A DNA stretch of 7,847 nt from a bacterium. GTDB lineage: Bacteria; UBP15; UBA6099. Made by a program: the position numbers and the translations under genes. The notes under the pieces were generated by a model, which worked only from the letters and a program-made list of their open reading frames with translations, had not been told where the DNA came from and did not search any database. Shown here one piece after another: positions 1 to 6,331 of this stretch. The DNA lies in assembly GCA_029573925.1 (NCBI GenBank), contig JAKQBV010000145.1, forward strand, positions 1 through 7,847, in the 5' to 3' direction. Position 1 is the first letter of the stretch, and the number at the start of each line of letters is the position of its first letter.

Positions 1-54
1 TTCAATTCCCGCCGCCTCCATACACCCCACGCTCCCCCTGAGCGACGAATATGA
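1..54 (+). other. Possible end of an upstream gene (frame ambiguous)
   Basis: These bases precede the amidase start and carry no clear promoter or strong ribosome binding site. Two frames end here in ways that could be the tail of a preceding gene. One ends at TGA 39-41 with a proline-rich tail (QFPPPPYTPRSP). The other ends at TGA 52-54 and would overlap the amidase ATG as ATGA, a common arrangement of translationally coupled genes. Only 12 to 17 codons are visible in either frame, too few to recognise a product. The amidase may therefore be downstream in an operon that begins outside the window, but that is inference. Confidence 0.25.
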
Positions 55-1673
55 AAACGCGCGCCACACGGCTGTTTCAACGGGCCGCTCTGATAGCGGT
101 ACTCTCAGCGCTCGCGCTAACCTCCCGCGGATACGCTTCGAGCGTGTCCGGCCCCGTAGTTTCATTGACGAAAAATCAATCAGGAGCGGCGGCGGAGTTT
201 TCTTTTTCCGGCCCAATCGTGTTCAAGGCGTTCTACCTGTCTAATCCTGATCGCCTCGTGCTCGACGCGCAGGGAGCTTTCTTTGAAAAATTGAATGAAA
301 CCATTGATGTGAATTCAGAGCATATAAAAGCCATAAGAATCGCGCAGAACAGCAGGGACCCCGAAATTGCGAGAGTGGTTTTTGATCTCAAGCATTCCGT
401 GAAATTAGATATCGCTACGGACAGCGCAACCGGCAAGGCGACCGTCAAGGAGCCTTCCGCCGGCGGCGGGATTCCTTTCCCTGAAATGAGTGTCAAGAAG
501 CTCAAGGACAGCGTCGAATTAAGATTCGATTTCAATAGAGACGCCACGCACACCAGATGGTCTACGGACAACCCGCCGAAACATGTTTTTGATTTCCCCG
601 GTTACGCGCCGGCATCAGGACAGATAGAGAAAATCGTAGGCGAGGGGATTGTTAAGGCGGTGAGAATCTCGCGCAAGGACGCGGGGACGGACGCGGCTCG
701 CGTGGTTATCGACACCTTGCTGCCCGCCGAAGTGAAAATAGAAAAAGAAAAGAGCGGCCACGCGCTGATTCTCAGGGTGATGCAGCCGTCCGTATACGGC
801 AGAGTGGTGACAATCGACCCCGGACACGGCGGAAAAGACCCCGGCGCGCAGTACGACGGCGTGGACGAAAAGGACATTGTTCTGGACGTTTCGCTGAGGT
901 TGAAAGAGATATTGTCGGCGGCGGGCGCAAAAATCGTGATGACGCGCGAAACCGACGTGTTCATTCCGCTGGAAGAAAGGTCGGCGATATCGAACAGGGC
1001 GGGGGCCGAGTTGTTTTTAAGCGTTCACGCCAACGCTCTGCCCAATCACGAAAAGAAGCAGCATGTGAGAGGGGCGATGGCTCTTTATTATTCGGACACG
1101 ACTAAGGATTTTGCGAAGGCTGTTTACGACGAAATAGAGAACGCGCTCGGCTGCGGCGGACTCGGAACGGTTGAGAGAAAGAAACTCGCCGTATTGCGGG
1201 CGACAAGAGCCAAAGCGATTATCGCCGAACTGGGTTTCATGACGCACCACAGCGATTTCGAGTTATTGAAGGACGATGTTTTTAGGGAGAACGCGGCGAG
1301 AGGCTTGTACAACGGAATCGATAAGCAGCTAGGCGGGCGCGGCGCGATGCTGGCCGCCCTCGAACTGTCTCCGCAGATGGCCGCGCATCAGGGGCGCGGA
1401 GCGGCGGCGGTTGCGACGCGCGCCCCCGACGAGATTTTTTATGCGGCTGCCGGAAATGTTCTCGTCGAGCCGAAATCCGGCAAAGCGCCCGCCGGGCAAG
1501 CAGAGTTGTTGCGCGAATTTCTCGAACAGTGGGAGCTGAGCGAGGAAGGGCTGACGCATGAGATGGATGACCATCTGAGCGAAAGCCGCGTCGTTCCCGC
1601 CAGAGGGGTTGTGAAGTCCCAGCCGGCCTCCATGCCCAACGTCAAAGGCGAATATCTCAAGCAGACTCAATAA
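51..1673 (+). CDS. Exported N-acetylmuramoyl-L-alanine amidase (AMIN + Amidase_3)
   Basis: This 540-residue zinc amidase should cut the amide bond between N-acetylmuramic acid and the peptide stem of peptidoglycan, outside the inner membrane. Residues 1-30 look like a Sec signal peptide: basic start, hydrophobic core at about 12-24, likely cleavage near GYAS. Two AMIN-like beta-rich segments follow at about 36-130 and 144-242; AMIN domains target AmiC-type amidases to the envelope. The Amidase_3 domain spans about 252-428. Expected zinc ligands are H259 (DPGHGG), E273 (DEKDI) and H326 (SVHANA), and the expected catalytic glutamate is E393 (AELGF). Only 66 residues separate H326 from E393, too few for the autoinhibitory helix insert of E. 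coli AmiA/B/C. Residues 430-540 are an unassigned tail rich in Ala, Glu and Arg. An in-frame TGA at 39-41 rules out a longer N-terminus; the Shine-Dalgarno is weak. The family is secure, but an ortholog name (AmiA/B/C) is not. Confidence 0.93.
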   Translation: MKTRATRLFQRAALIAVLSALALTSRGYASSVSGPVVSLTKNQSGAAAEFSFSGPIVFKAFYLSNPDRLVLDAQGAFFEKLNETIDVNSEHIKAIRIAQNSRDPEIARVVFDLKHSVKLDIATDSATGKATVKEPSAGGGIPFPEMSVKKLKDSVELRFDFNRDATHTRWSTDNPPKHVFDFPGYAPASGQIEKIVGEGIVKAVRISRKDAGTDAARVVIDTLLPAEVKIEKEKSGHALILRVMQPSVYGRVVTIDPGHGGKDPGAQYDGVDEKDIVLDVSLRLKEILSAAGAKIVMTRETDVFIPLEERSAISNRAGAELFLSVHANALPNHEKKQHVRGAMALYYSDTTKDFAKAVYDEIENALGCGGLGTVERKKLAVLRATRAKAIIAELGFMTHHSDFELLKDDVFRENAARGLYNGIDKQLGGRGAMLAALELSPQMAAHQGRGAAAVATRAPDEIFYAAAGNVLVEPKSGKAPAGQAELLREFLEQWELSEEGLTHEMDDHLSESRVVPARGVVKSQPASMPNVKGEYLKQTQ

Positions 1674-1699
1674 TCCGCTTTTTTTCATCTTTTGAAAAA
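1659..1699 (+). terminator. Possible weak terminator / AT-rich dyad after the amidase
   Basis: Two inverted repeats follow one another at the end of the amidase gene. AAGCAG (1659-1664) can pair with CCGCTT (1675-1680) with one mismatch, and a run of seven T (1679-1685) starts at the foot of that stem, as in an intrinsic terminator. The stem is short and overlaps the stop codon. Next, TTTTTCA (1681-1687) and TGAAAAA (1693-1699) form a perfect 7-bp dyad with a 5-base loop, but it is nearly all A/T. Either could attenuate transcription, though neither is a convincing strong terminator. Confidence 0.3.
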
Positions 1700-1725
1700 C
1701 TATTTTATTCGCCGTTTTGTTAGTA

Positions 1726-1731
1726 TATAAT
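1726..1731 (+). promoter_or_regulatory. Candidate -10 box upstream of the small helical protein gene
   Basis: A perfect TATAAT lies in an AT-rich gap 21 bases before the ATG at 1753. No good -35 box sits at 16-18 bases; the best matches, around 1702-1709, agree at only two or three of six positions. TTGAAA at 1692-1697 is too far upstream, with a 28-base spacer. If this -10 is used, transcription would start near 1738, leaving a leader of about 15 bases. That would exclude the longer TTG-initiated reading (1717) of the next gene. Confidence 0.35.
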
Positions 1732-1752
1732 TTATCCGTTGATTTGACCAAA

Positions 1753-2199
1753 ATGGCTAGACAAGAAAACACAACCTTGGTGAAGTCGCTGGAGGAATGC
1801 ATCCACGCGGCGGAACTCCTTCAAGCGAAGGCATTGCCAGCTCTGAAAAAAATCGAGAGCGGAGCGGCTGGAACGGATTTTGCCGGAAACATAATCGATT
1901 TTGTCGATGAATTCGAACGGGTGAAGGCCATATTCTCAAAAATCCCGTTTATTGACGGAAAGCCTACCGTCAAGGTATCCGAAGATGAAAAAAGAGACGC
2001 GCTGGAGCTTTTTCCAACGCTTATAACGCTTGTGGAGGAGTTGGCGGTTGTGCAGGGATTGATGATGGAAGCTATACAAAAGGACATGAAAGCAAGCAAG
2101 GATTCGTTGGAACTGGTAAGGAAATCGCAGAACATCTTCAACAAATTCGTAAAAAAACCCACAGACGAGACGCCGCAATTTTTCGACAAGAAAGGATGA
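1753..2199 (+). CDS. Small helical protein, possible FlgN/FliT-type flagellar chaperone
   Basis: I do not recognise this 148-residue protein with certainty. It has no signal peptide or membrane segment and looks cytoplasmic and almost wholly alpha-helical, with likely helices at about 4-34, 40-64 and 77-130. One short turn carries Pro and Gly (residues 65-72, FIDGKPTV). It ends in KKPTDETPQFFDKKG. Small helical flagellar export chaperones of the FlgN/FliT kind have this size and character, and many, as I recall them, end in an FDxK-like motif; together with its place just before flgB this suggests a chaperone role. That is inference without an alignment. A TTG in the same frame at 1717 would add 12 residues, but it overlaps the candidate -10 box, so ATG 1753 is preferred. 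No clear Shine-Dalgarno precedes that ATG. The gene looks more AT-rich than the flagellar genes downstream. Confidence 0.75.
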   Translation: MARQENTTLVKSLEECIHAAELLQAKALPALKKIESGAAGTDFAGNIIDFVDEFERVKAIFSKIPFIDGKPTVKVSEDEKRDALELFPTLITLVEELAVVQGLMMEAIQKDMKASKDSLELVRKSQNIFNKFVKKPTDETPQFFDKKG

Positions 2200-2250
2200 A
2201 GCGGTCGCCGTTGTATTAAAAATCACATCCCTTTTTCTGTGAATTTTATG

Positions 2251-2279
2251 TTGACAGTATTCTATATTTAATATAGATT
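2251..2279 (+). promoter_or_regulatory. Sigma70-type promoter for the flagellar operon
   Basis: A consensus -35 box TTGACA (2251-2256) is followed, after an ideal 17-base spacer, by TAGATT (2274-2279), which matches four of six positions of the -10 consensus. Transcription would start near 2286 and give a leader of about 45 bases before flgB. This is the only strong promoter-like sequence I see in the window, and it sits where a seven-gene flagellar transcript should begin. A housekeeping-type promoter points to control by a repressor or activator rather than by a dedicated flagellar sigma factor; that last step is inference. Confidence 0.65.
2261..2277. promoter_or_regulatory. Palindrome overlapping the -10 region (candidate operator)
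   Basis: The 17-base sequence TCTATATTTAATATAGA has perfect 7-bp arms (2261-2267 and 2271-2277) around a TTA centre. It fills most of the -35/-10 spacer and covers the first four bases of the -10 box, so a dimeric protein bound here would block RNA polymerase. The symmetry is seen directly; its use as an operator is inference. The AT-rich background raises the chance of a fortuitous dyad. Confidence 0.4.
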
Positions 2280-2331
2280 AAATAAGATTTTAGGAGCGAA
2301 GCTATATTTTTGATATTGTCGGAGGCGGAGC

Positions 2332-2751
2332 GTGCTTGATAAATTATTTAAAAGTATGCCGATGGTGGCGATGACGAAAGCTCTCGACACCGCGTCCGTC
2401 AGGCAGAAAGTAATCTCGAACAACATAGCAAATGTTGACACTCCGCACTTCAAAAGATCGGAAGTCAATTTCGAGGACGCGTTCAAAGCGGCGATAGAAA
2501 GAACACCGAGCAGGCTGGCCGGTTTCAGGACGGACGGCAGACATATCCCCATCAATCCTCCGACAAGCATAGATTCGGTGAAGCCGACGATCTGGAGGCA
2601 GAACGACACCTTCAGCAGGGCGGACGACAACAACGTGGACATCGATGTCGAGATGGCGGAGTTGGCGAAGAATCAATTGCTTTTCAACGCGGTTGTCGAA
2701 GCTATGGACAGAAAGACGGCCGGGATAAAGAAAGCCATCTCCGGCAGATGA
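2332..2751 (+). CDS. flgB: Flagellar basal-body rod protein FlgB
   Basis: FlgB is a proximal rod subunit, exported through the flagellar type III apparatus and assembled on the MS-ring/FliE base in the periplasm. The 139-residue length is typical. The N-terminal rod motif is clear at about 28-42 (VISNNIANVDTPHFK, the ANxxTPxFK signature shared by rod and hook proteins). The C-terminal helix at about 102-125 (VDIDVEMAELAKNQLLFNAV) matches the family's coiled-coil end. The start is GTG, chosen because GGAGG at 2321-2325 lies 6 bases upstream and the N-terminus MLDKLF resembles other FlgB proteins. It is the first gene of the operon, behind the promoter at 2251-2279. Confidence 0.95.
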   Translation: MLDKLFKSMPMVAMTKALDTASVRQKVISNNIANVDTPHFKRSEVNFEDAFKAAIERTPSRLAGFRTDGRHIPINPPTSIDSVKPTIWRQNDTFSRADDNNVDIDVEMAELAKNQLLFNAVVEAMDRKTAGIKKAISGR

Positions 2752-2772
2752 TGAAGAAAGGTTGAAAAGGCC

Positions 2773-3237
2773 ATGACGAACAACGGAATGTTCACATCGA
2801 TAGACGCGAGCGCATCGGGGCTGACGGCGCAGAGATTGAGGATGGACGTCATCGCTGGGAACATAGCGAACGTGGACACGACGCGCACGCCCGAAGGCGG
2901 CCCGTTCAAGAGGCAACTGGTGGTGTTCGCGTCAAAGACGGACATGACTTTCAGGAAGTTCCCCTTTCTCCCGATGAAGATTAAAACCGAGATGCAGAAT
3001 CCCGGCGAGGGAGTGAAGGCGCTGGAACTGATGAAGGACCCCGCGCCGCCGAGGCTCAGATACGAGCCGGGGCATCCGGACGCGAACAACGAAGGCTATG
3101 TGGCGTATCCGAACGTGGACGTCATCAAGGAAATGGTGGACATGATATCCGCGTCAAGAGCTTACGAGGCGAACGTGACGGCGATAAATTCCGCCAAAGC
3201 GATGGCGATGAAAGCGATATCGATAGGCAACGCCTGA
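2773..3237 (+). CDS. flgC: Flagellar basal-body rod protein FlgC
   Basis: FlgC is a proximal rod subunit that assembles with FlgB and FlgF. The 154-residue product begins with the typical SIDASASGLTAQRLRMDVIA stretch (9-28) and the rod motif NIANVDTTRT (30-39), then PFKRQLVVF. The C-terminal part at about 104-151 (NANNEGYV-like segment starting DANNEGYVAYPNVDV, then the helix with ASRAYEANV) is strongly diagnostic of FlgC. ATG 2773 follows a weak AAAGG at 2757-2761. The internal ATG at 2788 (residue 6) would give a more standard N-terminus but has no better ribosome binding site. An in-frame TGA at 2752-2754 limits any upstream extension. The gap after flgB is only 21 bases. Confidence 0.95.
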   Translation: MTNNGMFTSIDASASGLTAQRLRMDVIAGNIANVDTTRTPEGGPFKRQLVVFASKTDMTFRKFPFLPMKIKTEMQNPGEGVKALELMKDPAPPRLRYEPGHPDANNEGYVAYPNVDVIKEMVDMISASRAYEANVTAINSAKAMAMKAISIGNA

Positions 3238-3254
3238 AACAGGGCGGCATAAGG

Positions 3255-3275
3255 GCCGCGCGCAAGCCGCGCGGC
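3255..3275 (+). other. GC-rich RNA hairpin in the flgC-fliE gap
   Basis: GCCGCGCG (3255-3262) and CGCGCGGC (3268-3275) form a perfect 8-bp stem, all G and C, around a 5-base loop (CAAGC). No T-run follows, so this is not a standard intrinsic terminator. It ends 26 bases before the fliE ATG, in one of the two long gaps in the operon. It could stabilise or process the mRNA, or pause polymerase; the structure is certain on paper, the function is inference. Confidence 0.6.
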
Positions 3276-3301
3276 GACTAGAGGAAAACGAGGATTAGAA
3301 C

Positions 3302-3610
3302 ATGACGACGATAGACCCGGTACAGTCGATCGGGCCGGTAAGGCCGAGTTCCCCGTTTCCGTTCGAGACGGACACGCCCGCGAAAACGGATGAGACGTTC
3401 GCGCAGATGTTGCAAAGGGCGGTCGGAACGACGAACGACATGATGACTCACGCAGACGAGATGGCGTTCAAACTCGCGCTGGGCGAAGTCGAAGATATCC
3501 ATCAGGTGATGATAGCGATTGAGAAAGCCAGCATAGCGATGAGCTTGACGCTGGAGATAAGAGACAGGGCGGTCGAGGCGTTCAACACGCTGATGAGAAC
3601 CGCCGTATAA
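3302..3610 (+). CDS. fliE: Flagellar hook-basal body protein FliE
   Basis: FliE links the MS ring to the proximal rod and is among the first proteins exported during flagellar assembly. The 102-residue length is normal for the family. Residues 1-28 are a proline-rich, variable N-terminus. The conserved C-terminal half starts with ETFAQMLQ (31-38) and carries the signature around EVEDIHQVMIAIEKA (62-76) followed by the LEIRDRAVEAFNTLMR helix (84-99). A TAG at 3296-3298, in frame just upstream, makes ATG 3302 the first possible start; GAGG at 3290-3293 is a plausible ribosome binding site, 8 bases away. Confidence 0.94.
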   Translation: MTTIDPVQSIGPVRPSSPFPFETDTPAKTDETFAQMLQRAVGTTNDMMTHADEMAFKLALGEVEDIHQVMIAIEKASIAMSLTLEIRDRAVEAFNTLMRTAV

Positions 3611-3633
3611 ACTGACACACGGGAGCGCGCCGA

Positions 3634-5247
3634 ATGAAAGAGCGTTTTTTGAAACTGAAGGACAGCGCGGTCGAGTTCTGGACCCGGACGAACAAAAGGC
3701 AGCGGATGATAGCGGCAGGAGCGGCGGGAGCGGTGGCGCTTCTGGCTGTCGCTGTGTTGATGTTCGCTTTGGTCCGTGGCGGGCAGAAGGGCTTCGAGCC
3801 TCTTTTCACGAACCTCGAACCCGAAGACGCCAGCGCGATTGTTCAGGAGTTGAAGAAGACAAAAACTCCGTACACGATCGAACAGAGCGGCAAAGCAGTG
3901 TTGGTGGACAAGAAAATGGTCTACGAACTGAGGAACGAGCTTGCCGCCAAGGGGCTTCCGGCCAAAAGCACGGTAGGCTATGAACTGTTCGACGCCACCC
4001 GGCTGGGAGTGACGGACTTCACTCAGAAGGTCAACCTGAAGAGGGCGATAGAGGGCGAGATATCGCGGACGATAATGAGCCTCGAAGCCGTCGAGCAGGC
4101 GAGGGTGATGGTGGTTCAGCCGGAGCCGAGTCTGTTCGTTGTCGATACGGAAGAATCTACGGCCTCGGTCGCCGTACAGCTTGTGAAGGGCAAGACGCTG
4201 TCGGAGGATCAGGTAAGCGGCATCGTCCGGTTGGTTTCATCCTCTGTCGAGGGGCTTGACCCGAAAAACGTCATAGTGGTCGATTCACAGGGAAATATTC
4301 TTTCCGAGTTCGATGAAAAGAAAAAAATGCAGGAAAAGATGAAGCTGACCGAGCTTCAGTTGAGGCACAAGGCGCTTCTCGAAGATATCTATCAGAAAAA
4401 AGTCTATGCGGCTCTATCGAAAGTGTTCGGCGAGGACAACACGGTGGTCGTAGTTTCAATCGAGCTTGATTACGATTCCCACGAGATAGAGGATGAAATT
4501 TACACTCCGGTGGTGGGCGACAGCGGGATAGTCCGAAGCGAACAACTGATCGACGAGAAATATCTCGGCACGGGAACCGTTCCTGAAATCGGAGTGCCGG
4601 GGACGACGTCGAACATACCCGGATACAAGGGATTGGCCGAGGGCAACGCCGAGTACAACAGGACGGAAGAAACAAGGAACTACGAGATATCGCGGCGGCT
4701 GGACAAGACGCAGAAGAATCAGGGCGACATACGGATGATGTCGGTCGCCGTGATGCTGAACGACGAGGGAATAAAGTACGGGGAAGAGACGTACCTGACA
4801 AGAAGAAGAATTATGGAAATCAGGGAGAACGTCATCAGCGCGGCGAACCTGAACGAGCAGCGCGGGGACAAAGTGAGCGTGGTGCCGATAAGGTTCATGC
4901 CGGGCGAGCCCGGACCGAAGGACGAGTACATCTTCAACCAGAAGATGGAGACGGTGAAGTACTGGACGCGGGTGGGGCTGATAATCTTCCTGATACTGCT
5001 GACGTTGGTGATCTCGTTGCTGGCGATGAGGACGTGGGTGGTGCGCGAGGAGTTGCCGCAGGAGCCGGAGTTCGAGGAGGAAGTTCTCGAAGAGCCTGTG
5101 CCGGTGGAGGAATTGCTCGCGCCTGAGTTGTCGGACGAGCAGAGGATGAGGGAGAAGATAAAGGAAGAAGTGCTTCGGATGATTCACGACGATCCTGAGG
5201 GCGCGGCGCTGATAGTGCGCTCATGGCTGTTCCAAGACGCCGACTGA
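3634..5247 (+). CDS. fliF: Flagellar MS-ring protein FliF
   Basis: FliF forms the inner-membrane MS ring, the platform for the export gate, rod and C-ring. The 537-residue product is typical in length. It has a cytoplasmic N-terminus, a first membrane span at about 24-47 and a second at about 446-466. Between them lie the YscJ/FliF ring-building region (about 54-230, starting FEPLFTNLEPEDASAIV and including TDFTQKVNLKRAIEGEISRT) and the FliF C-terminal periplasmic domain. The latter contains the Pro/Gly-rich loop at 316-342 (NIPGYKG). After the second span, an acidic stretch (472-510, many Glu and Pro) leads to the FliG-binding tail, MIHDDPEGAALIVRSWL (517-533). GGGAG at 3621-3625 sits 8 bases before the ATG. 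The gap after fliE is 23 bases. Confidence 0.97.
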   Translation: MKERFLKLKDSAVEFWTRTNKRQRMIAAGAAGAVALLAVAVLMFALVRGGQKGFEPLFTNLEPEDASAIVQELKKTKTPYTIEQSGKAVLVDKKMVYELRNELAAKGLPAKSTVGYELFDATRLGVTDFTQKVNLKRAIEGEISRTIMSLEAVEQARVMVVQPEPSLFVVDTEESTASVAVQLVKGKTLSEDQVSGIVRLVSSSVEGLDPKNVIVVDSQGNILSEFDEKKKMQEKMKLTELQLRHKALLEDIYQKKVYAALSKVFGEDNTVVVVSIELDYDSHEIEDEIYTPVVGDSGIVRSEQLIDEKYLGTGTVPEIGVPGTTSNIPGYKGLAEGNAEYNRTEETRNYEISRRLDKTQKNQGDIRMMSVAVMLNDEGIKYGEETYLTRRRIMEIRENVISAANLNEQRGDKVSVVPIRFMPGEPGPKDEYIFNQKMETVKYWTRVGLIIFLILLTLVISLLAMRTWVVREELPQEPEFEEEVLEEPVPVEELLAPELSDEQRMREKIKEEVLRMIHDDPEGAALIVRSWLFQDAD

Positions 5248-5257
5248 CATAAAGCGG

Positions 5258-5275
5258 CCGGGACCGATGTCCCGG
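5258..5275 (+). other. Hairpin in the fliF-fliG gap
   Basis: CCGGGAC (5258-5264) and GTCCCGG (5269-5275) form a perfect 7-bp stem with a 4-base CGAT loop. It begins 11 bases after the fliF stop codon and ends 11 bases before the fliG Shine-Dalgarno (5286-5290). No T-run follows, so full termination is unlikely. Because FliF and FliG form rings of defined stoichiometry, a processing or stability role between their coding regions is attractive, but it is only inference. Confidence 0.55.
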
Positions 5276-5298
5276 ACCGACTCACGGGAGCCGCATAA

Positions 5299-6309
5299 AT
5301 GGCAAAGGACGAAAAGAACACCGGAATTAAAAAAGCCGCCATGATGATGGTGGCGCTTGGCCCGGAGATAGCCGCGGACATTTTTAAGCACATGTCCGAC
5401 AACGAAATAGAGCGGCTGACTCTGGAGATCGCCAGTCTCAACAAGCTGTCGCCTAAGGAAAAGGCGGGGGTTCTAGAGGAGTTTTACAATCTGGCGATGG
5501 CCAAGGAGTACATACTGGCCGGGGGCATAGACTACGCGCGAGACGTGCTGGAGCGCGCTCTTGGAACGGGCAAAGCCATGGACGTAATCAACAGGCTCTC
5601 CACGTTCTTGGACGTCGCGCCGTTCGAATTCGCCCGCAAGAGCGATCCGAACCAGTTGTTGAACTTCATCCGCAACGAGCACCCTCAGACCATCGCGCTC
5701 GTCCTTTCCTACCTGTCTCCCGCGCAGTCTTCATACATAATGAAGGCGCTCAATGACCCGGCGCTTCAGGTTTCGGTGACCAAGCGCATCGCGCTTATGG
5801 ACAGGACCAGCCCTGAAGTTATTAAGGAAGTAGAGAAGGTGTTGGAGAAGAAGCTATCAATGGTGCTGTCCCCGGAGTACACGGAGGCAGGCGGAATCGG
5901 CGGCGTGGTCGAGATACTCAACAGAGTGGGCAGGAAGACGGAGTCCGAGATCATGGACAAGCTGTCCGAGGAAGACCCGGAACTGGCCGAAGAGATCAAG
6001 AAGAGGATGTTCGTGTTCGAGGACATCGTGAAAATCAACGACAGAGATTTGCAGCAGGTGCTCAGGCAGGTGGAGAGCGCGCAGCTTGCCACCGCGCTGA
6101 AGAACATGAAGGACGAAGTGCAGCAGAAGGTGTATGGAAATATGTCGAAGAGGGCGGCGGAGATGTTGAAGGAAGACATGGATTTCGCAGGCCCGGTGCG
6201 GCTCAGGGAAATAGAAGAGGCGCAGCAGCATATTGTGAACACCATCAGAGGAATGATCGAATCCGGAGAAATCTCGGACTACAGGTCCGAGGGCGGAGAG
6301 ATGCTCTAA
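5299..6309 (+). CDS. fliG: Flagellar motor switch / rotor protein FliG
   Basis: FliG is the C-ring rotor protein that binds FliF, transmits torque from the stator and takes part in direction switching. The 336-residue length is standard. The N-terminal FliF-binding domain spans about 1-100 (KKAAMMMVALGPEIAADIFK). The middle domain contains the EHPQ motif at 127-130, the glycine hinge EAGGIGG at 196-202 follows, and the C-terminal domain has MFVF at 237-240. The torque helix region at about 280-300 keeps the usual charged residues (K281, D282, E283, K294, R295) and continues into the GPVRLREIEEAQ segment (308-319). A TAA immediately before the ATG (5296-5298) fixes the start; GGGAG at 5286-5290 is the ribosome binding site. 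The stop codon begins a run of eight A (6308-6315). Confidence 0.97.
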   Translation: MAKDEKNTGIKKAAMMMVALGPEIAADIFKHMSDNEIERLTLEIASLNKLSPKEKAGVLEEFYNLAMAKEYILAGGIDYARDVLERALGTGKAMDVINRLSTFLDVAPFEFARKSDPNQLLNFIRNEHPQTIALVLSYLSPAQSSYIMKALNDPALQVSVTKRIALMDRTSPEVIKEVEKVLEKKLSMVLSPEYTEAGGIGGVVEILNRVGRKTESEIMDKLSEEDPELAEEIKKRMFVFEDIVKINDRDLQQVLRQVESAQLATALKNMKDEVQQKVYGNMSKRAAEMLKEDMDFAGPVRLREIEEAQQHIVNTIRGMIESGEISDYRSEGGEML

Positions 6310-6331
6310 AAAAAACGGACGGTAGTCTGAT

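Larger units (their letters stand above)
2200..2331 (+). promoter_or_regulatory. AT-rich regulatory gap upstream of flgB
   Basis: This 132-base non-coding stretch separates the small helical protein gene from the flagellar operon. It contains a sigma70-type promoter (2251-2279), a palindrome inside that promoter (2261-2277), and a predicted leader of about 45 bases ending in the flgB ribosome binding site (2321-2330). I see no convincing intrinsic terminator for the preceding gene; the CCCTTTTTCT run at about 2229-2238 lacks a stable upstream stem. No sigma54 (GG-N10-GC) or sigma28 promoter is evident. Confidence 0.6.

Noticed and set aside
2..244. Open frame of 81 codons without a start, overlapping the beginning of the amidase
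   Set aside because: It would overlap the amidase signal peptide and AMIN coding region by about 190 bases and its translation is low in recognisable features; it is most likely a chance open frame.
1717..1752. TTG start giving a 160-residue version of the small helical protein
   Set aside because: The added codons overlap a TATAAT box and an AT-rich non-coding stretch, and no ribosome binding site precedes the TTG; ATG 1753 is more likely.
2310..2339. TTG-initiated 9-codon leader peptide before flgB, behind AGGAG at 2292-2296
   Set aside because: The start codon is rare, the AGGAG is about 13 bases away, and nothing in the peptide suggests attenuation control.
4456..5187. Minus-strand open frame (243 codons) opposite fliF
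   Set aside because: It is antisense to conserved FliF sequence, and its translation is a low-complexity His/Arg/Leu-rich shadow.
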